Assembly: GCA_000231825.2 (NCBI GenBank)
Contig: JH720293.1
Location: 558,001 to 622,000, forward strand
DNA length: 64,000 nt
Direction of reading: 5' to 3'
Origin: Tetrahymena elliotti 4EA
Taxonomy: Eukaryota; Ciliophora; Oligohymenophorea; Hymenostomatida; Tetrahymenidae
Positions 1-12,091 of this stretch are shown piece by piece; the first letter of the stretch is position 1; every line of letters begins with the position of its first letter. The notes beneath the pieces were generated by a model. That model was not told the origin of the DNA, ran no database searches, and worked only from the letters and a program-made list of their open reading frames with translations. The position numbers and the translations under genes are program-made.

Positions 1-27
1 GCATTTGAAAATTCAAATTACATAGGA

Positions 28-37
28 GACCCATCAA
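28..37 (+). promoter_or_regulatory. PSE-like upstream element of the SRP RNA gene
   Basis: The sequence is GACCCATCAA. It matches the GACCCATNAA proximal element that I recall for Tetrahymena small-RNA genes such as snRNA and telomerase RNA genes. It ends about 55 bases before the probable 5' end of the SRP RNA, which is the expected spacing. The base match is seen directly; the role is inferred from position and memory of the consensus. Confidence 0.7.
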
Positions 38-59
38 ATATTTTTTATTAAAAAATTTT

Positions 60-70
60 GATTTAAATAC
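60..70 (+). promoter_or_regulatory. TATA-like box of the SRP RNA gene
   Basis: The AT-only stretch GATTTAAATAC lies about 30 bases upstream of the inferred RNA start. It is the usual position for the TATA-like element of externally promoted RNA polymerase III genes. In such AT-rich DNA the sequence alone is weak evidence; position relative to the PSE supports it. Confidence 0.4.
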
Positions 71-91
71 TTTAGCTTCCTAAGTATTATT

Positions 92-380
92 GCCAGGGTA
101 GCAATACCTGTGACTTTATGTGGCATAAACAGTGTAGGTCGTGATAGCTAGGATATGAGAGTTTGATGAGACAGTTTGCTAAGAGTGTGCCCGCTCCAAA
201 CAATGAGTTGCTATGGTGGTAACCTAGTAATAGGACTCCACCAGGGCATTAAAGAGCTAAGGAAACGCCTCAGGCTGGCAACAGAACAGGGAAAACTTGC
301 CGCTTGTTGTGGTGGAAGGATAACATACTCATTAACTGTCAAACTAATCGTTCTACTATCAAAGCCAGACACTGCTCTTT
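92..380 (+). ncRNA. 7SL / signal recognition particle RNA
   Basis: This stretch is far more GC-rich than its surroundings. It has the landmarks of eukaryotic SRP RNA: an Alu-domain start with CCTGTGACTTTA near 107-118, and the S-domain strand ATGGTGGTAACCT pairing toward ACTCCACCAGGGC. The helix 8 core follows near 270-305, with a GCAA tetraloop in CTGGCAACAGAACAGG and the AAAACTTGCC asymmetric loop. These correspond to the human 7SL SRP54-binding region. The RNA guides ribosomes making secretory and membrane proteins to the ER. Length is about 290 nt, normal for the family. A perfect PSE-like element lies upstream and a T-run lies at the end. A 77-codon reading frame inside it is accidental. 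Exact ends are estimated to within a few bases. Confidence 0.88.
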
Positions 381-385
381 TTTTT
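378..385 (+). terminator. RNA polymerase III T-run terminator of the SRP RNA gene
   Basis: Eight consecutive T residues directly follow the conserved 3' strand of the SRP RNA. A run of T on the non-template strand is the standard RNA polymerase III stop signal. Confidence 0.75.
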
Positions 386-898
386 AATTTTACTACAAGT
401 ATTTTGTGAATGAAAAAAAATTAATTAATTTTAAAAATTACATTATTCTATTTCATTTTTTTAAATTAAAAGTAAAATTTTTATTCAAAAAAATTTCAAT
501 CTTTTAGACAATATTGATAAATACATAAAAAAATTAATATTAATTAATAACAAATAAATAATAGATTTTTAAATTAATTTGTGTAAGATTTAATTCGCAA
601 GATTGGCTGATTGGTTGTTTTATTGAATGTCTATATTACCCTGATATTTTAATTAAATAATTAGAAAAGATTGAAAAATTATCACAAATAAATATAAAAT
701 TTTTCCAAAGTGAAGGATAGCTAAAGAAAAAACAACAGGTTTTCTTTGAATTATCAATAGTAAACTAATTTTTTGAATAATTTTAAAATAAGAGACTTAT
801 CCAAAAATTGATTTAATCTTTTGTAAATTAAGATCTACTAATTTAACTACCTTGTAAAAATAGTGAATAAAAAACAGGTTAAGTACCAACAAATAGAT
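386..898. other. Intergenic, AT-rich
   Basis: Nothing recognisable. This stretch separates the SRP RNA gene from the SLC44-like gene and should hold the latter's promoter and 5' leader. Confidence 0.6.
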
Positions 899-3303
899 AT
901 GAGTAGTAAGTTACCAGATTTAGATAAAATAGAAAAAAGGGAATCTTAGGAAGAAACTCTTTCATAATAGCCTTCTGTTTCTTATAAATATAAAGAAAAT
1001 GATCCTAGTTATATGGGTGATAAAATTGGAACAGATAGAAATTTAATTCATGGACCTATAAAAAATAGAGGTATAACAGATTGTGTTTGTGCATTGCTTT
1101 TTATAGGATTTTTAGTTGGCCTATTCTTTTCTTCGATTTACTCATTTTCAGAAGGATCAACTTCTTCATATGCCCTTCCATATGATACTGATGGTAAACA
1201 AAATAATAATTTTAACATTTTAAAAATAACCAATAAATGTTTAATAGGAAATATTTGTGGAAAATCAGAGGGTTTTAAAGATTATAAATATATCTTTTTG
1301 CTAGATCCATAGTCAGGCGATTACTCTAAATCTGTATGTGTATCATCCTGCCCAACTAATCCTTAGAATTAAGAAATTGTTAAATTTAAATGCAAGTAAA
1401 ATTCTTTAATCTAGCAAGATAGCTAGAGTGGCTTATGTCAATTACCATAAGCTAAATTCTCCAGTACAACAAAATGTAAATAATACTATAAAAATTAGTA
1501 AAACTCAAATAAAATTAAATTAATAATTTATTGTTTTTCTTAAACAGATGTTACAGCATGTATCCCTGATGATGATAACTTATAGTCTAAAACAAAGCAG
1601 TATTTGTAGCCATTAGAAACTTTCTAATAGCATATGGCTGACTTATAAACCTCTTGGCCAGTTATGCTTGGATCAATATTTATTTCTCTTGCAATAGGGT
1701 ATTTTACTTTAAAATATTTAGTCGATGTTAAAGGAATTTTAATGAAAATTATTTATCATAAATAGTTATATTTATTTATTCATGATGAAAAAATTCAGCG
1801 GATGCTTAACTTGGTTTTGTATTATTACTGTTATTATATCTTTTTTAGTTGCAGGAGGATTGATGGTTTCTAATGATACTATAGGGTAATTTATTTTAAC
1901 TTTTAATAGTTAGCATAAAAAAATATTTATTAGAATTTTGAACTCTGATACAGTTGATAAAACATAAAGAGATGGAATTAAAGTCTTGGGTAGTTTTTGT
2001 ATTATCTTTGGAATAATAAGTTTGTTATATGTTATTTGTAAATGCAAGCAAATCAGAATGGGTATTGCTTTAGTTGATGTTTCAGCAGATTATACAACAG
2101 ATGTCTGCACATCTTAGGTTATCCCTTTTATTATGTGGTTTATATACGTTTTGTGCCTAGTATTCTTGTTACTAGCAGGTATCTATTCTTATGGTATTGG
2201 AGATAAATCAAGTTAGCCACAAGAGCCTTACAAAAAATACATTTACAATTCAAATAGATATTTAATTCTATTTTACATCTTTGGATTAATCTGGATAAGT
2301 GAATTCCTTTCTATTTATTCTTATTTCTTAGTTTCTTCTTCTGCCCAGCAATGGTATTTCAAGAGATCTTATTAAAGTCTCCTTAAAGCACCAGTTAGGT
2401 ATTTAAATTTATTTAGTAACTAAGAAAAATATTTTCATTTTTAAACTATAGACAAGCTGTGAAACTTGCATTTTATCACTTAGGAACCTTAGCCTATGCT
2501 TCTCTGGTTCTACCTCTCTATGCAATTGCTAATTTTATTTTTGAGCTTTTTTATGTAAATATTTTTTGATTAATAAATAAAATTTGAATTTTGAGCAAGA
2601 AATATCGAGAAAATAACTTTATTTTAAAATTTAAGGGATGTGGAAAGGGAATTTAAAATAAAGAGATAGAGAGAAAAAGAGCTTAAAGTTCATATGACAG
2701 AGAGTGGGAAGAGAGTTCTAAAGATTAAGCAGACAGAGTATCTAATTGCTGCATTTCTTGCTCTAACTATTATGAAGGAAGATTTAGATTTGTGACTAAA
2801 GAAGGAATTATTTAGGTATTAAATATTATTTTTTTGATTAAAATTTTAAGTAAATCTTTATAAAATAAAATAAGACCGCATTAACTGGAAGAAATTTTAA
2901 AAAAGCTTGCCATGATAGCTTCTATTTAATGAAAAGAAATGAAAAATATTTTAGTAGCTTGTAAGGATTAGGATCTTTGATGCTCTTACTAGGAAAATGT
3001 TTTATTTGCTGTTCTAGTACATTTTTATGTTATCTTATTTTAAATGATAGTGCAACTTATAAATAAGAGCTTTACAGTCCTGTTTTACCTACTATTATGA
3101 TCACTTATATTACATTCACAATTGGAAATATTTTTGTCACTGTTTACAGTTCCTCATCTGATAGTATTCTTTAATCATACTGTGTAGATGAAGAATTACA
3201 CAATGAAATGAAAGAATCAACAAGTAACAAACCTCAAAAACTTGTTTAATTCTTAGATAAATACACTGAAATTAATAAAGATTAGTCAGTTGATAAATTA
3301 TGA
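899..3303 (+). CDS. Choline-transporter-like membrane protein (SLC44/CTL family)
   Basis: Six exons give a 701-aa protein: 899-1475, 1548-1764, 1799-2398, 2452-2554, 2636-2815 and 2875-3303 (TGA). The introns are 34-81 nt with GT..AG ends, and the phases join exactly. A hydrophilic N-terminus is followed by a first membrane helix near residues 62-82 (ALLFIGFLVGLFFSS). A cysteine-rich extracellular loop and at least eight more hydrophobic segments follow. The stretch GIIQTALTGRNFKKAC is the CTL-family signature corresponding to YIQIAITGKNF. SLC44 proteins are multi-pass carriers of choline and related substrates at the plasma or organelle membrane. The substrate here is inferred only from family. 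The ATG at 899 is the first in frame and leaves a leader typical of the family. The 34-nt second intron is unusually short but is needed to restore frame. Confidence 0.85.
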
Positions 3304-5194
3304 TATAAAAAATAGAGCTTACTTAATTTTATTTTAACCAGAAAAATTTATTTATTTTTAATATTTTATATGTAACTATTACTCTATTTTGTTGAAACAA
3401 AATATTTACATTAAATTCTTTCTTTTATCCATTTTAGCAAATTAAATCATGAAAAACTAAAGAAAAACAGTTAATTTTAAAATCTAAAATTTTTGTAAAA
3501 AAAATAAATTTTATTATTTCTTCAAATATTGTACAATTTAATTTTTTGTAAAAATAATATAATAATTAAATTAATTTCAATAATATTGTGTAAAAATAAA
3601 ATAGAGATTACTTAACTGTTAAATTCTTTATCGAAATAAGATTTCCTTTCACTTGAATTATGTGTAAAATTCAGTTTAACTTAATGAGAAATTAAAATGA
3701 AGCTTGATCACATTATTTTGTGTTAAAGAAACTATTATAATTATTCAAATATTTCTTTTTTGTCTTAATACTGTCTATTTTTGATGATCAAGCATAATTA
3801 CCAAGCATTTTCGATCAGAATTAGTAATCAAAAAAAATAAACAACATACAAACAAGTAATATTTTGAAAGATATTTAGAAATCAATAAGTTAAAATATCA
3901 AGTATTTGCTTAATTTTTTTTTTGATAAAGATAGTTTTGAATATTTTATTTTTAGTTGAGAAATAATAATTAACTTAGAAAATTAAAAATCTAAGATTTC
4001 GATTAAATGATTATTTTATAAGTTTACTCATCGTCTTCTATTTTAATAATCATAAAGAATTCATAATTCTTTTACTATAATTTTTTCATTTATTAATCTA
4101 CTAAAATAAGCTTTATCAATATTTTCAAAATTTTATTTTTTACTCAATTAAGAATTATTATTTATACTAAGCAGGTATTTATTTATATCTCCTTTTTGTG
4201 ATAGATGGACATTTGAAAACAGTAATAAAATCAAATTTTTCATAAAATTATGGTTCAAAGTTTTTTTAATTAATTTTAGTGCACCATATTTGAATATTTA
4301 GTTCTTCTTTAATAATTATTTTGGAATTGTTTAGAGAACTGGAAAAATAATTAAAGTGAAAAAAGAAATATTTATTTTTGAAACCTAATTTTTTAAAAAT
4401 AAAATTATTTTTCTCAGATTTATCAGCCCTATTCAATTAAATTATCACTAATCCAAAAATTAAATTCTATTAACTATGATTAAAAAAGTAAAAATTATTT
4501 TTTCTTGTGTTCATTTAATTAGAAAAGATAGTTGTTTATTCATTTATTTTATGAATTGCACACTCAAAGTTCACTTTCTATGAATTTCCTGAACTCTTTA
4601 TACTTCTTTCTTTAAATTAACTCCTTTGATGAATTTTCAAAATTTTTTGTAAAAGGTCTACTAAAAAAAAAAGATGAAATTTAGTTAAATTTTGGTATTT
4701 TAATGAGAAGTCTATTTTTAGAAAAAGATGTTTTTAAAAATATTTTAAGGTATTTTTTGGTTTTTGAAGTTGATTTGAGCTTTTAATTTTATTTTTATAA
4801 AATTTTTTAGCTATCTTGTCTTAAATAAAATATTAAGAAATTTATTTTTAAAATTATCTTGATGTAAAAAAATTAGGATTAGAATGAGTTTTACTATTTA
4901 TAAAATAACTAAAAGTTTTTAATTTAACGATGAGCTGAATCAACCAAGCTTTTTTAAGCCTTAAGTTGCTAATGGAATTATATTGATGTTATTTATTATT
5001 AGATTACAAAATGTTAATTATTTTTATTAGTTAATTTTGAAAAGTTATACGGGATAAAAATTAATTATCAATATAATTGCATAGTTAATAGTAATAAAAA
5101 AACAAGAAATAATAGAGGTTTTCATTTAACATTAAATAAAAAGAAAAATATCAATTAATTCCAAATAAGTATAGTTGAATAGCCAGTTCTTCAA
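3304..5194. other. Long AT-rich intergenic region
   Basis: About 1.9 kb of A/T runs with no reading frame that resembles a protein and no RNA-like GC island. It presumably contains the 3' end of the SLC44-like transcript and the promoter of the P4-ATPase gene. Confidence 0.55.
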
Positions 5195-8100
5195 ATGGCC
5201 AAAAAAAGATGGTAAGATATGCCTGATAGAACGATTGTAAGTAACTGTCCAGAGCATGTTAAATTCTGTAATAATGGTATCTAAACAACAAAATATACTC
5301 TTTTAACTTTTATCCCCATTAATCTGGTTGAATAATTTAGCAAGTTAGCAAATGTCTACTTTCTATTTATTGGAATGATGCAAATGATAAGTGAAATTTC
5401 CATTTCTAATGGATAACCTGTCATTTATGTTCCTCTTTTTGTAGTGTTAATGATATCTGGAATTAAGGATCTCTTTGAAGATATGAAAAGAAATAAGTCA
5501 GACTAGGAAGAGAACTAAAGATTGGTAAATTGAAATTGAATATTATCAGTTTTTTGTTTTGAAAATAATGAAGTACTACTCTGTTTGTTTTCAGAAGAAT
5601 ATTAGAGCAGTTTAATTACTCATTGAAAATATTTTTGAGAGAGAATAATTTATATTTATTTGATTTTTTTGGCTATTTATAGGTATGGACATATAGAAAT
5701 GATATGTGGATTAGAGTGTATTGGTAGAGCTTATTAGTAGGAGAAATTGTGAAAGTAGAAAAAAATTAACTCTTTCCAGCAGATATTTTATGCATGTATA
5801 CCACAGACTCTAAGGGTCTCTGCTATGTAGAAACAAAAAATTTAGATGGTGAAACAAACTTGAAACGCAAAATATCAAATAAATCATTGTAGTAATTAGG
5901 AGAAGCTGCTATTCTACATCAAAAATTTACTTTTAATTTTGAAAAACCAAACCCCTACTTATATAAATTTTAAGGAAATATGGAGATTACAGATGGTTAT
6001 GATTAACAACAAAAAATATCACTCGATTATAATAATTTTATTTTAAGAGGATGCTCTCTTAAGAATACTGATTATGTGATAGGTTTAGTATCTTATACAG
6101 GAAGAGATTCCAAAATAATGATGAATACAGTCAACGCAAGATCAAAGAGATCTCACATTGAAAGAAAAATGAATATTTTTATATCGATGGTTTTTTTGCT
6201 ATAAATTTTAATTTGTTTCTCATTTGCAATAGGAGCTGCAATTTGGTTTAATGATAATAGATCTAGTCTCATTTTTATGCTTGGAGTCAGCGATACAGCA
6301 AAAATTGACAATAGTTTTGGTTATCTAATGGTTGTACAGTGGGGAGCTTGGATTCTTATTTTTACAAACTTCGTCCCAATAAGTAATTAATTAGTTTTTC
6401 TTTATTTATTTGCATTAAAATAAACAAATTTTTCTCATAAATTCATTCATTTAATCAAATCTTTGGGAATTGAAATTGGTAATTAATTATTATTTATGAT
6501 TGATTAATCATTTAATTTTACTCTATTTTTCTAATTTGTTAATTAAATTCACTGTTGAAATTTACAATCATAAATTATTTAAATTTGCTTATTTTTATTT
6601 TATTGCTGGCTCTATTCTTTTGTGGTTTTTATGCCTTCAAATTAAAAAAAAATCTTATTTTATGCAAAATTTTTTTATTATTATAATGAATAGGTTTGAT
6701 TGTAACTTTAGAAATGGTAAAGTTTATGCAAGGTATTAGAATTACAAAAGACCCAAACACATACTCATAAACATATGATATTTAGTGCACTGTTTAATGT
6801 AGTGGATTGAATGAAGAGTTAGGATAAGTAGAGTATGTTTTTTCTGATAAAACTGGAACTTTAACAAGTAATATGATGAAATATAAATGCTTAACAGTAA
6901 ATGGTGTTTCTTATGGCGAGTAAGAAAATATGACAGAATTAGAATTGATTGATAAGCCTAATGTTGCAAATGTCAAATTTCTAGACAGGAAATTATTTGA
7001 AGACATGTAGGGTAAAAAAGCTATGGGAACAGAATAGTAATAGTATCTCTTTTCTGCTATGAAAGTACTCTCTGCTTGTCATACTGTTATTACTGAAAAA
7101 ACCTCAGAAGGAATAGAATATAATGCTTCTTCTCCTGATGAGCTTGCTTTGATTAATTTTGCTAAATTTTGTGGATTTGAGTATCTAGGTATTGATGAAG
7201 ATAGCGTTATGAGAATTAAATAAGAAAATACAATGCATAGATTTAAGGTACTTAACGTATTAGATTTTAATTCAGTAAGAAAACGTATGAGTATTATAGT
7301 GGAAGACTAGAATGGCTAAATTTTCTTATTTTGTAAGGGAGCAGATAATGTTTTAGAAAAATTGCTTGACAAAAAATTAAATGAAGAGAATGTAGTAAGA
7401 TAGACATGGATTAACTTAGAAAGGTAAAAAAAATTAATTTTTTAATCTTGATAATTAAAATAATTTTTATTTAGGTATGCATCCATTGGACTTCGTACAC
7501 TTGTTTTAGCATAAAAAGAAATTGAAAAAGATGAGTACTGCTTATGGAATGAATAATATTAAGTAGCTTGCTGTAGTATTTAAAATAGAGAAGAAGAGAT
7601 GGAAAAGTTGTAAAAAAGAATAGAAAAAAATCTAATACTAGTAGGAGCCACAGCGATAGAAGATCAGCTACAAGATGAAGTTTGTTCTACAATCTAACTT
7701 ATGAAAAAGGCTGGAATTAAGGTAATATTAAGAGAAAAAAAATTAGAGAAATAAATTAAAATTAATTATTTTAATAAGGTATGGGTACTCACTGGAGATA
7801 AGATAGAAACAGCTATTAATATTGGTTATGCCTGCTCGCTTCTGAATGATTAGTTAAGAAGAATGCTTGTTGATGGACATAGCTTAGAGGAGGTTACAAA
7901 ATCTTTATAAGCAGCTCACAAATCAATATTAAATGAAATTGAAAATCATAACTAAATCATTCTTTCCAGTAAAAATAAAAAGTAGTAAAAGTAGGAGATG
8001 ATTAAGAATTTGAGTCTAGATCTTGCTTTAATCTTAACTGGTGATGCTTTGATTCACTGCACTGAAAACAAAGAGAATACAGATATTCTTATCAAAATTT

Positions 8101-9515
8101 CAGAGCATTGTAAAGTGGTCTTAGCTTGTAGAGTTTCACCTAAGTAGAAATAAGAAATTGTACATTTAGTCAGAGTTGCTAAGCCAGAATCAACAACTTT
8201 AGCAATAGGAGATGGAGCTAATGATGTAAATATGATTAGCGCTGCGCATGTCGGTGTTGGTATTAGAGGAAAAGAAGGTCAATAAGCAGCAAGAGCAAGT
8301 GATTTTGCTATTGGAGAATTTAAAATATTAAAACACTTGCTATTCAATCATGGAAGAGAATCCTATAGAAAAAATTCTACTTTGATATCTTATAATTTTT
8401 ACAAAAATATGCTTTTGGTCTTGCCATAGTGGTGGTATGCATTTGTCAGTGGATACTCAGGTTCCTCTATGTATGATCCTTGGATTTATTAGCTTTACAA
8501 TATGTGCTATACTTCACTTCCAATTGTTGGTAAAAATCTAATTAATTTCTAAAATTTTAATATATTTCTCTAACCAAAATAACTAATTAAATTTAATAAA
8601 AAAGTTTATGCAATTTTTGATGAGGAATATACTGAAGATTATTTAGTGAGAAACCCTGAACTTTATATACAAGGCGTAAAGGGATTACTTTTTAATTAAA
8701 GAGAATATTGGCTTTGGATAGTAAATGGATCTTGGCATGCTTTCTTAAGTTGTTTCATAAGTTTTATAGGTTTAGACGGAACATTCTAGGTTAATGGCAA
8801 AGATTTCTTTTTCTAAGCCACTGGTACTGTTACCTTTGGAGCTACAGTTTTTATAGGAAATTTAAAAGTTTTCATTTTTAGTAACACATACAATCCAGCC
8901 TTACTAATTAGTATTTTTGGAAGTATTTTCTTTTATATTTCAAACCATGGTCTTGCAAGTTATTTCTATGTCACATCTGACATTTTTAATACTTTTGCAA
9001 ACACATACTCAAGTCCATATTTTTGGTTTTGTACTTGCTTGATTGTAGGAATAGCAACTATATTTGATTCTACAGACAGGAGATGGGAATAATTTAGCTA
9101 TAAACTAAAAAGAGAAGATGAAAAGAAACTAGCTCTGCTTAATGCTGAACTACATCAATTTAATGAAAGAAGTGAAGAATTAAATTTTGATGCTTCAAAA
9201 AGTAATTCAGGAGAAAATAAAAATATTTAAGAATATAATAAAGATGAAATCTTAACATGTACAGGAGTAAAAACTACTTATTAAACTTAAGAGCCTATAA
9301 ATCTAAAATAGCATAAACCTAGTTATGGAGAGGAAGAAAAGGTTCCTTCTTCAGAATCTCTTAATAAAGCTCCATATGTAAATAAATCTACTAAAAATGC
9401 ATCTAATCATTTAAATATGAACTCTAACTATCTTACAAGCACAAAACCCTATACAGGATATGCTTTCTCTCAAATAGAGCCTATATCCGAAGCTTAGCAA
9501 AAGTATACTTATTGA
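5195..9515 (+). CDS. P4-type ATPase, phospholipid flippase
   Basis: Six exons give 1222 aa: 5195-5524, 5683-6382, 6694-7423, 7475-7721, 7779-8529 and 8605-9515 (TGA). The second intron is 311 nt, long for this locus, and sits exactly inside the conserved [12 protein letters not shown] transmembrane motif. Diagnostic motifs are DGETNLK near residue 165 (the P4 form of the actuator loop) and FSDKTGTLT near 395, which holds the phosphorylated aspartate. The hinge/P-domain motifs are [10 protein letters not shown] and GDGANDVNM (near 813). A C-terminal block of membrane helices and a polar tail of about 130 residues follow. P4-ATPases move aminophospholipids to the cytosolic leaflet of plasma membrane, Golgi or endosomes, usually with a CDC50 partner, which is not in this window. 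All catalytic residues are intact. Confidence 0.93.
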
Positions 9516-10893
9516 GCACATAAAAAAGATTCATTTAATTGTATTTAGCTTCTTAAGTTAAAATGAGTAATAGATAAGAGCAACATATTTTATCTATTGA
9601 AATAATTATCTTGAGTCTTTAAAAAAATCTGCTCATTTTTTACTAAAACATAAAAAATTTAACTTCTTAATAAATAGACTTAAAATACCCATAAAAATAA
9701 ATATAAATAAAAGAAATATTATTTTTCATCAAAAAATTCTTCTAAATCACAAAAAAATATTAATGATGTTTTTGTTCTTTGATTATTACATATTATATAA
9801 TTTATATTCGATTTCCTCTATTAATTTTACTTTTAATAGTTTTACAAATTCTTTCATTCTTCTAAACAAATTTTTGATAAAAATTTATTATTTTTATTTT
9901 TTAAATTCTTACATGTATGTCTCTTATTTTACTTAAAAAATTTATTGATTATTTACTGATTTAGGCAAATTTAAAAGGTAAAGCAATTTTATTTATCAAG
10001 AATTCTTTCAATAAAAAAATTTATTGATTTGCTAGAAATAAAAAAGTTAATTCTATGTTAGAGAAGAGATTTTTGATTTTAAATAATTTTAGAAGGATAA
10101 TATATTCTCATTAATTCTTTTAAAAAATCTTGAAAGTATTTTTTTCATCTTTATAATTAAAATTAAAAGTATTTATTAATAAATTATATTTTGAATTTCA
10201 CTCAAATACTAAAATAGGAAGAATTTTATATTCTTTAAATATTTAAGAAATTTAAAAATATTTTTATTTATTAATCAAGAAAAAATAAATTTTAAAAACT
10301 TCTTTGTTTAGTAAAATAAAATTTTTTTATTTATTATCAGCTAATTAAATTGAAAATTAAAATAAAATAAGGTTTTAGTTTATTTTAATATTTTAATATG
10401 AAATCATGAAAAATAAAAATAATTCTTTATTCTTATTTTTTAATGTTAAAGATCAGAAATGAAAATAATTTCATGGATGAAATTAAAATATTTCAGAAAA
10501 ATTAAAATATTAAAAAAAGAAAATAAAAATAACAATAAAAGAATATGCATGTACTTAAAAGTCAAACACAATCTTTAAAATTTATATATGAAGATAAAAG
10601 TATTTATAAAAGAATTTTTATGTACTGAAAATTGAAATAAAGTCTTTTGTCTATTTTTTTAGTAGATGAAAGAATTATTCTTAAACTAGACAAGTTTAGA
10701 AAAAGAATTTTAGATGACTTTTATCTCATCAGATATTTTGGTCACCTGACAGATGATTTAATCAGAAATTTTTATTTTTTACATGATAAAAGGATTTTTT
10801 GCATTTAAATAAAGTATAATTAATTAATTTACAAAAAGATTAAATACTTAAAGAATATGAGGGCCTTTTTAATTTGAAATAATTGATACGACA
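9516..10893. other. AT-rich intergenic region
   Basis: About 1.4 kb without a convincing gene on either strand. Short frames here have only the A/T-driven codon content expected by chance when TGA is the sole stop. Confidence 0.55.
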
Positions 10894-11808
10894 ATGACTT
10901 AAGTAAATATATAACAATTAATTGCCTCCGGTTCTCTTGGAACTTAAATCTATGAAGTCTTTTTGAGTAAATCTTTATAAAAAGTTCCTCAAAGAAATGA
11001 ATTTTTTTCAAATGTTTAAGAGGGTTATTATGTTGGTAAATCTATTCCAAAAGCTTGCAATTTTTCTATTAAGCTACTTGAAAATGAAATAAATATCTTA
11101 AAAAACCTTAATTCCGATTACGTTATTAAAGCAATCGGATTGAGTGAGACTGAAGAAAGATAGATGTTAATTTTGGAAAGTTTTTCATGTGATTTAAGCG
11201 GTTTTATATCTTATAATTTCGCACCTCTACCTACTTTTAATTTAATGGATTTAAAGAATATAATATCTGATATTGCAAAAGCTTTAGAATACCTCCACTA
11301 AAATAAAATTAGTCATAATGATATTAAACCCACTAATATTTTGCTTGATGAAGATTGTAATCTGGTACTTAGTGATTTTGGTACTGCAGCTAAATCTGAT
11401 GGTACTTCTTCTGATAATTTAAATTACATTACTTCTATTATGAGCAAGAATTTCTTTGCACCTGAAATAATAGATGTTAGTGAATAAAAGATTTCTAATT
11501 TCAATCCTTTTTTTTCAGATATTTATTCCTTCGGTTTAACAATTTTTTCTTTAATGTTTGATGGATAATTACCTTATGAAACAAACTAATACAGAGCTAA
11601 TGATAAAAAATTCAAACTATTACACAAAAACCCTGATCTTTTTTTCTAAAATCAAGAATATGAATAGTATATCTAATATTGGAAGTAACAATAAGGATTT
11701 AGATACTCATTGTTCATAGAATTTATTCAAAGTGTCTTAAATCCTGATCCTAGCAAAAGATTAACAGCCAGCTAAATCTTAGACCACTAATGGCTAGAAA
11801 GCTTTTGA
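10894..11808 (+). CDS. Small serine/threonine-type protein kinase
   Basis: A single exon of 304 aa, essentially just a kinase domain. Visible motifs are a glycine loop GSLGTQ near residues 13-18 and the beta3 lysine in YVGKSI (K49). The helix-C glutamate is in ENEINIL (E65), the catalytic loop reads HNDIKPTNIL, the metal-binding motif is DFG, and the APE-equivalent is FFAPE. WLESF closes the C-lobe. The catalytic loop has HND where HRD is usual; the catalytic aspartate, lysine and DFG aspartate remain, so activity is plausible. It begins at ATG 10894, since an upstream ATG at 10857 runs into TGA at once. The subfamily cannot be assigned; ciliate genomes carry hundreds of such divergent kinases. 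The next gene starts 283 bp downstream on the same strand. Confidence 0.85.
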
Positions 11809-12091
11809 ATGGATATTTCTAATAAAAATAATTTTCTACTAAAAATTTTTTAAAAATAATAAATTTGTGTAAATATTAGTATTTTTTTGTATATAAATAA
11901 CTGTACATATTATTTAATTTCTAAAAAATCTCTTAATTAAAATTGATTTACTAAAAATGATTCTAATTTTTTAAAAAGCAAAATATATTTAGTCCACACT
12001 ATATATTAACTCTACTATAAAAACTAAGGAGGATTTCTTAATTTTAATAAATATTTCTTTTAAAAAACAACACAAAATTAATTTTTTAAAA

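Noticed and set aside
176..409. 77-aa frame at the left edge
   Set aside because: It overlaps the SRP RNA, whose conserved helices explain the sequence.
6500..6739. 79-aa membrane-like frame in the flippase gene
   Set aside because: It lies mostly inside the 311-nt intron, out of frame with the conserved [12 protein letters not shown] junction, and ends in exon 3 in the wrong frame.
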